DNA of 15,486 bases, from assembly GCA_003245395.1 (NCBI GenBank), contig QKDF01000271.1, forward strand, positions 1 to 15,486, written 5' to 3'. Shown here one piece after another: positions 1-8,919 of this stretch (its first letter is position 1; every line of letters starts with the position of its first letter). The notes under the pieces are model-generated. The model was given only the letters and a program-made list of their open reading frames with translations. It was not told where the DNA came from and ran no database searches. The position numbers and the translations under genes are program-made. Source of the stretch: Clostridia bacterium (GTDB lineage Bacteria; Bacillota; Clostridia; Oscillospirales; Oscillospiraceae).

Positions 1-3
1 GAT

Positions 4-1506
4 GTGGAAATCGCGGGAATTTCTATGGGCAGAGTCGCCATCGCCTGTCTGGTCTTGTTCGCAGCCTGGCAGCGGGGCACTGCCGCCGGTGCGACGCTGG
101 GCATCTGCACGGGCCTTCTGACCGATCTGATCGCGGGCGGAGGTCTGCTGTTTACCGCAATCTATGGCTTTTCCGCTCTGGCAGCGGGTCTGCGGGCCCG
201 CCGCAGTCGAATCTCTGCCGCACTGGTGTGGCTGTTTGCCACGCTGGCGGTGCTGGTGCCCGTTACGGATTCCCGCGGAATCGCAGCGTTGGAGGAAGCC
301 CTGCTGGCTGTGCCGCTGTTTCTGCTGATTCCCCGGCGGGCAATGGGCGGCAAGCGTGTTCAGCAGGATCAACCGCCCGATCCGGCGGCACTTGTTACGC
401 TCAAAGGCCGGCTGGACCGGGCCGCGGCCGCATTCCGAGATCTGTATGACAGCATGGGCCGGGGCACCGGTCAGGTCACGGATGAAAATCCCGCCATCAT
501 CTTCGACCGGTCTGCCGAGCGGGTGTGCCGCAGCTGCGCCTTGTGCGACCTGTGCTGGAAAAAAGACTATAACACCACATTCAACGCCCTCAACGACGCC
601 ACGCCTTTTCTGATGGAGCGGGGGCGGGCATTGGCTAAGGATTTCCCCAATCATTTCTCCTCCCGCTGTATCCATTTACCGGATTTTCTGGAGGCAATCA
701 ACGCGGAGCTGTCCGCCTTTCTGCTGCGCAAGCAGTACCGCCGGGCACTGGAAGAGACCCGCCGCAGTGCCAAAGGGCAGTATGCCCAGCTTTCGGACCT
801 GTTAACGGCAACCGCCGCCAATCTGGAGGCGGCGCCCGCCGTGGCGGAAGCGCAGACTTGCCGCATCGGTGCGGCGCTAAAACCGAAACCTGGAGAAACC
901 GTGTGCGGCGACAGCGTCACTTCTTTCCGCACGGACGGCGGGCTTTTGTGTCTGCTGCTCTCCGACGGGATGGGCAGCGGCGAGGCGGCCCGGCGGGAAT
1001 CGGCCCTGACCTGCCGTCTGGTCCAGCAGTTTTTGGAGGCCGGCGTGGGCGCGGAAGCAGCCCTGAAGACCATGAATACGGCGCTGGCTCTGCGCGGGCA
1101 GGAGACCAACAGCTTTTCTACCATCGACCTGCTGACAGTTCAGCTTGCCGACGGACAGGCCGCCCTATACAAATATGGTGCGGCGCCCACGTACATCAAA
1201 CGCTTCGGCAATGTCCGCCGCATTACAGGGTCGACTCTGCCGGCGGGCCTGCGCCCGATGCCCGGGACGCCGGATGTGACCCGCCTGCTGCTGGAGCCGG
1301 ACAGTTTCGTCGTTATGATCAGCGACGGTGTGGCGGACAGCAGCCATGACGAATGGCTGCAAAATCTGCTCTCAGGGTGGGACGGAAGCGATCCCCAGGC
1401 TCTAGCCGGCCTGGTTCTCAGCGAAGCGGCCCGGCAGGGCACGTTGGAAGACGACTGCGGTGTACAAGTGCTGTATTTGCCGTCTGAAAATTCGAAAAAG
1501 GTATAG
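4..1506 (+). CDS. spoIIE: Stage II sporulation protein E (SpoIIE), 5'-truncated by window edge
   Basis: SpoIIE is the membrane-anchored PP2C-type serine phosphatase that dephosphorylates SpoIIAA in the forespore and so activates sigma-F; it also associates with the asymmetric division septum. Only the C-terminal 500 residues are visible. The reading frame starts inside a hydrophobic region (about residues 10-110, several membrane segments), so the true start lies upstream; the GTG at position 4 is not taken as a start. A four-cysteine cluster follows (C175, C178, C181, C184, motif CRSCALCDLCW). The phosphatase domain runs from about 285 to 492, with the expected acidic metal ligands in GDS (D303), SDGMGSGEAA (D321), ISDGVAD (D441) and DDCG (D484). 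All catalytic motifs are intact. Full-length family members have about 800 residues with about ten membrane segments. Family assignment is very secure. Confidence 0.96.
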   Translation: MEIAGISMGRVAIACLVLFAAWQRGTAAGATLGICTGLLTDLIAGGGLLFTAIYGFSALAAGLRARRSRISAALVWLFATLAVLVPVTDSRGIAALEEALLAVPLFLLIPRRAMGGKRVQQDQPPDPAALVTLKGRLDRAAAAFRDLYDSMGRGTGQVTDENPAIIFDRSAERVCRSCALCDLCWKKDYNTTFNALNDATPFLMERGRALAKDFPNHFSSRCIHLPDFLEAINAELSAFLLRKQYRRALEETRRSAKGQYAQLSDLLTATAANLEAAPAVAEAQTCRIGAALKPKPGETVCGDSVTSFRTDGGLLCLLLSDGMGSGEAARRESALTCRLVQQFLEAGVGAEAALKTMNTALALRGQETNSFSTIDLLTVQLADGQAALYKYGAAPTYIKRFGNVRRITGSTLPAGLRPMPGTPDVTRLLLEPDSFVVMISDGVADSSHDEWLQNLLSGWDGSDPQALAGLVLSEAARQGTLEDDCGVQVLYLPSENSKKV

Positions 1507-1581
1507 GTTCAGCGGTATATTTTTTCCATCCCGGTGTCAAACTGGTAATAAGAAATCGGTGTGGAAAAGGAGCTGACAGCG

Positions 1582-1848
1582 ATGGTCAAGGGAATTTCCC
1601 GACGGGTCGTGGTGGTCGATTCGCCGGACAAGCGGTTTTTTGAGCAGGCAATTTTCATCGTGCGCAACGACGCGGCCGGAGAGGGCGTCACATCCCGGGA
1701 GCTGGTGGACGAAGCACGCCGTGTAGCCCGGGAATATACCGGCGGGCGCGGGCTGGAACACCGGTTCCACAGTCTTCCGCCCATCCTGTGGTCCGTGATG
1801 GGAGCCGGGGTATGCGGGCTGGTCTGGCTGCTGGTCTGGCTGCTGTAA
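1582..1848 (+). CDS. Small hypothetical protein with C-terminal membrane segment
   Basis: An 88-residue protein of unknown function. The ATG at 1582 is chosen because an AAGGAG ribosome binding site (about 1566-1571) sits 10 bases upstream. The in-frame GTG at 1561 would put that site inside the gene. The N-terminal part (about 1-65) is soluble and charged, with a strand-like stretch RRVVVVDSPDKRFFEQAIFI followed by a helix rich in Glu and Arg. Residues 68-88 are hydrophobic (LWSVMGAGVCGLVWLLVWLL) and end the protein, so it looks like a tail-anchored membrane protein. It lies 75 bases after spoIIE on the same strand with no clear terminator between, so read-through from spoIIE is possible. 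I recall similar small proteins in related clostridia, some labelled as an initiation factor; nothing in this sequence supports that label. Confidence 0.75.
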   Translation: MVKGISRRVVVVDSPDKRFFEQAIFIVRNDAAGEGVTSRELVDEARRVAREYTGGRGLEHRFHSLPPILWSVMGAGVCGLVWLLVWLL

Positions 1849-1855
1849 GCCAAAA

Positions 1856-1890
1856 AAACGCGGCCCGTGTCAAAAGCACGGGCCGCGTTT
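1856..1890. terminator. Bidirectional intrinsic terminator
   Basis: A perfect 14-bp stem (1856-1869 with 1877-1890, GC core GCGGCCCGTG) closes a 7-base loop. On the minus strand a run of T follows the stem (AAAAAAA on the plus strand at 1852-1858), ideal for ending the 1893-4190 gene. On the plus strand the stem ends in GCGTTTTG, adequate for ending the spoIIE-side transcript. It lies exactly between the two convergent stops (1848 and 1893). Confidence 0.9.
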
Positions 1891-1892
1891 TG

Positions 1893-4190
1893 TCATTTCT
1901 TCAGTTTTTTCTTTAATCTGGCCTTTGCCTCCGGACTCAGGAGTCCGGACACCGCCCGAACGGGCAGCGACGGGAGTCGGAGGAATTTTTTGCGAACCTC
2001 CTCAAAGGGTTCCAGCGCATAGGCGGAAAAGAAGGCTGCCCGATCTGCCGGTTGTGCAATGGGAGAGGCAAGACGCGGATTGCCGGCAATGGCGCGCTCC
2101 GCGGAGAACGTCTGCCGCCCCAGGGGCAAACGGTCAAACATATGGCTGCCGTGGGGCGTATTGACCATGAGCAGCGAAACGCCCTGCTCCTGCTGGTCAG
2201 GCAGCTCGTCGGGCCGCAGGCCCCAAAAGTCGCCCAGTGTAAAGTCGCCCACCCGCGCCATGGCGGTATAGGGGCAGCGGTAACAGCACTGGCGCAAAAA
2301 CAGTGCGCGGCCAAATGCGCGGCCCCACTCCGTCTGGAACAGCGGCGAGGAGTCCACGGAACCGTCCTGATACACCACCGTCAGGTGGCTGTTCTTCCAA
2401 CCTGTAACTTTATTGCGGAACCGGATTGTCTGCACAGTCTTTTTCTTCTGCTGTTCCACCGAATGCACCATGTCCGCCCACACGCCCGGTGAGGGGACGC
2501 CCTGACACACCAGGTCGCAGGTAGTGAGATTCTCCGGCTGGCCGCCCAAAAAGCGATACAGCCCGTCCACCTGGCAGGGTGTGCCGGAAAACAGCACGGG
2601 CCGGACCCACAGCAGCTCCCGTATCTCTCGGTAAGTGTCACCCAGATCACTCTGTACATATTTGGCGCCTCGGAGATGGCGCAGTTCCTCTTTGGAGAAG
2701 CAGGCGATATGCCGCACCCGCTTCCGGCTGTCCAGGGCTGCGCCGAACACCACACCGCCGCTTTCCAGCGTATCTTCAGCCAGCAGAGAAAATAGCCCGC
2801 CGGATGTGGAATCCTTCCGGATGGCAGCATCCTTGTTCCAGGCGGCGAACACCGCCGGCAGTGGGCAGCTTTCCCGCGGAGACAGCACCGGGCACACCGC
2901 CGTGCACCGTCCACAGTGCACGCACAGTTCCGGATTTACCTGGGGATAGAGAAAGCCTTCCTTGTCCGGTACCATGGAGATGGCCCCCTTGGGGCAGATG
3001 CTGCGGCATGCGCCGCAGCCGGTGCAGCTGATATGATCCGCCAGCCGTGGCAGCGTTTCTTCCTGCTGTGGGACAGGCGGCTGCGCTGTAAAACGATTAT
3101 AGAGCGCGTCCTCCAGATAGGTCAGAGAAATCCGGCGCTCAGCCTCCAGCCGGGCCGTGACATCGGGCCAGTCGATCTTGTCCAGTACACCGGCGGTATC
3201 GCCCTTGCCGATGATGCGCGTCTCAAGGCCCAGCCGTCCCAGCAGGCTGTAAATTCGAGACTGCTCCGGCGCGGCCATCTCAGACGGCGAAGCGGCGGTG
3301 AAAAAGGGTTTTTGAAACTGGACGGAAAAAACCGTGCCGTGGAACGAGTTGGTACAGACATACGCCGCATTTTTAAACCAGCCCAAAAACTCCGCCGGGC
3401 CGGCATCCAGCACGCACTGCGCTTTGGGGTGCACCTTCCGGCGAATACCGCAAAGCTGCACCACCGGCAGCCCTGTCTCTTCCTGCAGACGGCGGATATA
3501 GGGTTCCAACGCACCGGGACTGCTGATGCAGTAGCAGAGAATATACTCGCCCTTCTCGGCAGGCTCCGCTGCCAGACCCGCCCAGTCCTCCTGCCGGAGC
3601 AGAAGGGTGGGGTCCAGCACCACAGGGGCCTCCCGTCCGGCAATCTCCCGGATGATCTGCTGCCCACGGGCCTCCCGTGCCGAGAGGTGGGAAAATCCAT
3701 TGAGATACCGCCGCAGCTCCGTTTCCATCCCGTCCGGAATCCGGGGCACGCCAAAAGACGGCGCATAGGCAATTTTGCGTCGGTTTGTAAAGTCGCTGAA
3801 AAACACCGGATCAAACCGCCGGTCAGGGAAAATCTTCGGGTTCCAGATCTGATCGCTGCCCGAAAGGTACACATCATATGGCGGGCAGTTCCGGTGCAGC
3901 TCCTCTATGGTTTCATAGCGGTGCGGGGTCATATGGAGATTGCGCCGGGCAAATTGCTCGAACCGCTCATAGCGGGTTTTCAGATCCCGGTAGTGCAGCG
4001 CGGTATGGGTATCCGCAGCCAGTGCGGAAAGCCCCTCGATCCGGCGAAACAGGGCGTTGTCCTGATTAACATAGTAATTCAGGATCTCACATTCACTGCC
4101 CAGCTGCTCCACGGCGCGCTGGGTAGCCGCCGCCTGCAAAAACGCACCATAGTGATGGATATGGTAAAACGTCACAAGTCCTGTTTTCAA
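1893..4190 (-). CDS. Polysaccharide pyruvyl transferase / FrhB-like iron-sulfur fusion protein
   Basis: A 765-residue two-part protein. Residues about 1-345 match the polysaccharide pyruvyl transferase family (PF04230-like, glycosyltransferase-type fold): N-terminal KTGLVTFYHIHHYGAFLQ, GSDQIWNP at 111-118, and NSFHGTVFS at 281-289. Residues about 380-435 are a ferredoxin-like module with two CX2CX2CX3C clusters (C389/392/395/399 and C423/426/429/433). Residues about 440-700 match the coenzyme F420 hydrogenase/dehydrogenase beta subunit family (STSGGLF at 461, SGTPCQVDGL at 535). The two parts are more familiar as neighbouring genes in surface glycan loci. The start is a TTG at 4188-4190, with AAAGGAAG upstream and the conserved family N-terminus beginning exactly there. 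It follows the deaminase gene by 23 bases, so they are probably co-transcribed. The exact substrate is unknown; the FrhB-like part probably uses a flavin rather than F420 (inference). Confidence 0.9.
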   Translation of the reverse strand: MKTGLVTFYHIHHYGAFLQAAATQRAVEQLGSECEILNYYVNQDNALFRRIEGLSALAADTHTALHYRDLKTRYERFEQFARRNLHMTPHRYETIEELHRNCPPYDVYLSGSDQIWNPKIFPDRRFDPVFFSDFTNRRKIAYAPSFGVPRIPDGMETELRRYLNGFSHLSAREARGQQIIREIAGREAPVVLDPTLLLRQEDWAGLAAEPAEKGEYILCYCISSPGALEPYIRRLQEETGLPVVQLCGIRRKVHPKAQCVLDAGPAEFLGWFKNAAYVCTNSFHGTVFSVQFQKPFFTAASPSEMAAPEQSRIYSLLGRLGLETRIIGKGDTAGVLDKIDWPDVTARLEAERRISLTYLEDALYNRFTAQPPVPQQEETLPRLADHISCTGCGACRSICPKGAISMVPDKEGFLYPQVNPELCVHCGRCTAVCPVLSPRESCPLPAVFAAWNKDAAIRKDSTSGGLFSLLAEDTLESGGVVFGAALDSRKRVRHIACFSKEELRHLRGAKYVQSDLGDTYREIRELLWVRPVLFSGTPCQVDGLYRFLGGQPENLTTCDLVCQGVPSPGVWADMVHSVEQQKKKTVQTIRFRNKVTGWKNSHLTVVYQDGSVDSSPLFQTEWGRAFGRALFLRQCCYRCPYTAMARVGDFTLGDFWGLRPDELPDQQEQGVSLLMVNTPHGSHMFDRLPLGRQTFSAERAIAGNPRLASPIAQPADRAAFFSAYALEPFEEVRKKFLRLPSLPVRAVSGLLSPEAKARLKKKLKK

Positions 4191-4213
4191 AAAATGTCTT
4201 CCTTTCCCTGACT

Positions 4214-4720
4214 CTATTGCTGATTCAGGATTTCATCCGGATCTTTAAGCACCATCAGATCGTCTTCCGCCACCCAGTCGGCCACATTCACGGCTTCACA
4301 CTCCGTCTCTGTACGGCGGAACACCACCTTGGCGAGGCCGGAGTTAATAATCAGGCGCCGGCACATGGCGCAGGAGGTCGCGTCGCCCAGCAGATCGCCC
4401 GTTTCGGCGTCGCGGCCAACTAGGTACAGCGTACCGCCCGCCATGTCCCGCCGGGACGCGGAGATGATGGCGTTGGCCTCGGCATGAACACTGCGGCACA
4501 GCTCATATCGCTCTCCCCGGGGCACGCGGGCCGCCTGGCGGGTGCAGTATCCCATATCCACGCAGTTTTTCCGTCCTCTGGGTGCACCGTTATAGCCCGT
4601 GGAAATAATCTCATCATTGTTGACGATGATCGCTCCATAAACGCGCCGGAGACAGGTTGCCCGCTCCAGAACGGTCTGTGCAATATCCAGATAGTAATTT
4701 TCCTTGCTGATGCGGTTCAT
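4214..4720 (-). CDS. dCMP deaminase (ComEB-like)
   Basis: A 168-residue cytosine nucleotide deaminase of the zinc-dependent CDA fold, expected to convert dCMP to dUMP for thymidylate synthesis in the cytoplasm. The catalytic zinc motif is present: HAE at 79-81 (H79 ligand, E81 proton shuttle) and SCAMC at 116-120 (C117 and C120). An upstream Cys-containing insert, CVDMGYC (53-59) to ELCRSVHAE, is typical of dCMP deaminases, which hold a second zinc there. The residue before the first motif cysteine is Ser rather than the usual Pro. The ATG start at 4720 is fixed by AAAAGGAGGG (about 4727-4736), 6 bases upstream. Its own promoter lies at 4794-4822, and the fusion gene follows 23 bases downstream. 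In Bacillus the homologue is comEB, but no other competence gene is in view. Confidence 0.92.
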   Translation of the reverse strand: MNRISKENYYLDIAQTVLERATCLRRVYGAIIVNNDEIISTGYNGAPRGRKNCVDMGYCTRQAARVPRGERYELCRSVHAEANAIISASRRDMAGGTLYLVGRDAETGDLLGDATSCAMCRRLIINSGLAKVVFRRTETECEAVNVADWVAEDDLMVLKDPDEILNQQ

Positions 4721-4750
4721 GAATTACCCTCCTTTTCAGGTCTGAACAGG

Positions 4751-4772
4751 CCTGTCCTCCACGGGAGGCAGG
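4751..4772 (-). other. Hairpin in the deaminase mRNA leader
   Basis: In the transcript the arms CCTG-CCTCC and GGAGG-A-CAGG form a 9-bp stem with one bulged base and a CGT loop, about 30 bases upstream of the deaminase start. No T run follows, so it is not a terminator. The CCTCCC strand (4763-4768) could instead pair with the gene's ribosome binding site GGAGGG (4727-4732). Confidence 0.5.
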
Positions 4773-4793
4773 GCATCAAAATCTAATAGTCCT

Positions 4794-4822
4794 ATTTTAC
4801 ACAGTTTCGTCGGGTTTTGCAA
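4794..4822 (-). promoter_or_regulatory. Sigma-A-type promoter for the deaminase/pyruvyl transferase operon
   Basis: On the minus strand, TTGCAA (4817-4822), a 17-base spacer, and TAAAAT (4794-4799). Transcription would start near 4787, about 67 bases upstream of the deaminase ATG. No terminator is visible between xdhC (stop at 4841) and this promoter, so some read-through from xdhC is possible. Confidence 0.65.
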
Positions 4823-4840
4823 GATTGAACTGCGCCGGAT

Positions 4841-5845
4841 TCATACCGAAACACCCGCCCGGACGGCAATCATTTCAGCGGCCACGGACACGGCGATCTC
4901 CTCCGGGGTCTGAGCTCCGATTGCAAGACCGATGGGCGCGTGAAGCACCTGATACTCCTCGGCGGTGAAGCCCGCCGCCAGCAGTCGGTCCCGGCACAGC
5001 GCCAGCTTGCGGCGGCTGCCGATACAGCCCAGATACCGTGCACCGGAACGCAGCGTCTGGGTCAGCACTTCATAATCCGCCTGGTGGCCACGCGTCATAA
5101 TAACAACGAAATCATCGGGGCCGATGGGCAGCTGAAAGCTGCCGAAGTTACACTGGAGCACCTGCTCCGCATGAGGGAAATGAGCGGGGTCGGCAAATTC
5201 TGCCCGATCATCGACCACCACGCAGCGGAAACCCACCGTATGCAGAACTTCGGCCAGCGCCCGGGATACATGTCCCGCCCCGAACAGATACGCCCGCCCC
5301 GCCTTCACCACCGGTATGGAAAACCAGCGTGGATTGCCCTGTGTGAGAACCGCCTGATCCGTCAGCAGAGACGCAATGGATTCCGGTGCTCCGGGGAACT
5401 GCGCGCCGTCCCGGTGAGCAAGACCCATGGCAGTCACGGTATCGCCGTCCAGACACATCAACAGCCAGGTATCCTTCCCCTGGGCGTCGGCCTCCGTCAG
5501 TGCGTGGAAGATAGCCCCATGTTCCTCATCTCCTCCGGCCAGATATTGAAAATGCACGGTCACATCCCCTCCGCAGATCATGCCCAGAGCCCGCTCGTCC
5601 CCCTGAACAAATCGGTAGGCGCGGGTAAGGTTCTCCCCCGTGCGCAAAACCTCCGCTGCCAGGTGCTGCGCTTCAAACTCCACGTTGCCGCCGCCGATGG
5701 TTCCAGCAATGCGTCCATCTGGGAACACTGCCATCATCACCCCGGCGCCCCGGGGCGTAGAACCAGCGGATTCCAGCAGGCTGACCAGGCACACCGGCTG
5801 TCCCTCTTCCAGTCCATGAATCATCTGCTTCCAGAATTCCCGCAT
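4841..5845 (-). CDS. XdhC/CoxI family molybdenum hydroxylase maturation protein
   Basis: A 334-residue XdhC-type protein. Family members bind molybdenum cofactor, promote its sulfuration, and insert it into xanthine dehydrogenase or related hydroxylases. The N-terminal XdhC domain shows LLESAGSTPRGAG (23-35), AGTIGGGNVE (47-56) and MICGGDVTVHF (89-99). The C-terminal Rossmann-like domain shows YLFGAGHVSRAL (186-197), VVDDRAEFADP (211-221), GSRRK (276-280) and the hallmark PIGLAIGAQTPEEIAVS (304-320). Length and both domains are complete. The ATG at 5845 is supported by TTAAGGGGGG just upstream, and an extended -10 promoter precedes it. No hydroxylase subunit or cofactor gene lies within the window, so its client enzyme is not visible. 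Confidence 0.93.
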   Translation of the reverse strand: MREFWKQMIHGLEEGQPVCLVSLLESAGSTPRGAGVMMAVFPDGRIAGTIGGGNVEFEAQHLAAEVLRTGENLTRAYRFVQGDERALGMICGGDVTVHFQYLAGGDEEHGAIFHALTEADAQGKDTWLLMCLDGDTVTAMGLAHRDGAQFPGAPESIASLLTDQAVLTQGNPRWFSIPVVKAGRAYLFGAGHVSRALAEVLHTVGFRCVVVDDRAEFADPAHFPHAEQVLQCNFGSFQLPIGPDDFVVIMTRGHQADYEVLTQTLRSGARYLGCIGSRRKLALCRDRLLAAGFTAEEYQVLHAPIGLAIGAQTPEEIAVSVAAEMIAVRAGVSV

Positions 5846-5883
5846 AAATACAGCCCCCCTTAAAATGCAGTCTTATTTTGCTC

Positions 5884-5912
5884 ATTATACCATCCTTGCG
5901 TCAAAAAACCAA
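5884..5912 (-). promoter_or_regulatory. Extended -10 promoter of the xdhC-type gene
   Basis: On the minus strand, a perfect TATAAT (5884-5889) preceded by TGG, giving the extended -10 form TGNTATAAT. The -35 region TTGGTT (5907-5912) is poor, at 17-base spacing. The start point would be near 5877, giving a leader of about 30 bases. Confidence 0.65.
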
Positions 5913-6020
5913 ATCCCGTGTTACAGGAAATTTCTCTTGGCTTCGCACAGGCACGGAACTGCTTCTTCCGTCCAAAGCACAACACTCGAACCACGGCTCT
6001 CTTTCTCAGGATCAAGCGCA
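5913..6020. other. Intergenic spacer between xdhC promoter and atp terminator
   Basis: Part of the roughly 300-base gene-free stretch 5846-6144. Besides the xdhC promoter and the atp operon terminator I see no coding frame with a ribosome binding site, no repeat and no recognisable RNA here. Confidence 0.5.
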
Positions 6021-6051
6021 AAAAGAGCCCCGCAGCCGCGTGGCTGCGGGG
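6021..6051 (-). terminator. Intrinsic terminator of the ATP synthase operon
   Basis: A perfect 10-bp GC-rich stem, CCCCGCAGCC (6028-6037) with GGCTGCGGGG (6042-6051), closes a 4-base loop. On the minus strand the stem is followed by CTCTTTTT (6020-6027 region). It lies about 95 bases past the atpC stop codon. Confidence 0.88.
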
Positions 6052-6144
6052 GTTCGCTCTCTATGCTTAGATTCATCCACTGCAGGGAAATACGCGCCTG
6101 TCTCCATGTAAGACAGCCGCAGGCTGCCGGCCATGAAAGCGGCC

Positions 6145-6549
6145 TTATCTGCGTCCCCGGGTCTTCAGTCTTGCCATTGCCCGGGCCAGAGATGCCTTGG
6201 AGTTGTAATACTCCGTGATGCTCTGCTTATGGCGCAGGCGTTCTTCGGCCCGTTCCTTGGCTTCCTGCGCCCGCTTGAGGTCAATCTCATCCGGGTGCTC
6301 TGCGGCCGAAACCAACACAATGACATAATCGGGGGTGATTTCTGCAAAGCCGCCGGCCGCAACAGCCGGATACCACGTTCCATTCACCTGGTATCGCATC
6401 TCGCCGGGCTCCACAGCCACCACCGTAGCCTCGTGCCCGGGCAGCACGCCGTACTGTCCGTCCTGGATGGGAAGCATCAGCGCCTCGGCCTGGCCGACAT
6501 AGAACTGGCGGTCAACAGTGATGATCTCCAGATAAAAGGTGTTCGCCAT
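6145..6549 (-). CDS. atpC: ATP synthase F1 epsilon subunit
   Basis: A 134-residue epsilon subunit of the central stalk, which couples rotation to catalysis and can inhibit ATP hydrolysis. The N-terminal beta-sandwich (about 1-85) shows FYLEIITVDRQFY, the family motif GQYGVLPGHEATV (31-43), and GGFAEI (66-71). The C-terminal helical hairpin (about 88-134) is rich in Arg, Lys, Glu and Ala. The length is normal for the family. The ATG at 6549 has an AAAGGACG site upstream. It is the last gene of the operon, 40 bases after atpD, and a strong terminator follows. Confidence 0.96.
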   Translation of the reverse strand: MANTFYLEIITVDRQFYVGQAEALMLPIQDGQYGVLPGHEATVVAVEPGEMRYQVNGTWYPAVAAGGFAEITPDYVIVLVSAAEHPDEIDLKRAQEAKERAEERLRHKQSITEYYNSKASLARAMARLKTRGRR

Positions 6550-6589
6550 GGATCATCCGTCCTTTCTTACGGAACTGCGCGCCGGGCGC

Positions 6590-8913
<2,324 letters not shown>

Positions 8914-8919
8914 AAGGCG

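Noticed and set aside
2916..4211. 431-codon plus-strand frame opposite the fusion gene
   Set aside because: Antisense shadow of the pyruvyl transferase/FrhB-like gene, with no ribosome binding site and no recognisable domain.
4940..5863. 307-codon plus-strand frame opposite xdhC
   Set aside because: Lies over a gene with complete XdhC motifs; no domain or ribosome binding site of its own.
5865..6218. Plus-strand frames in the xdhC-atpC spacer
   Set aside because: They span the atp terminator hairpin, have no supporting ribosome binding site, and no protein-like domain. Better explained as spacer.
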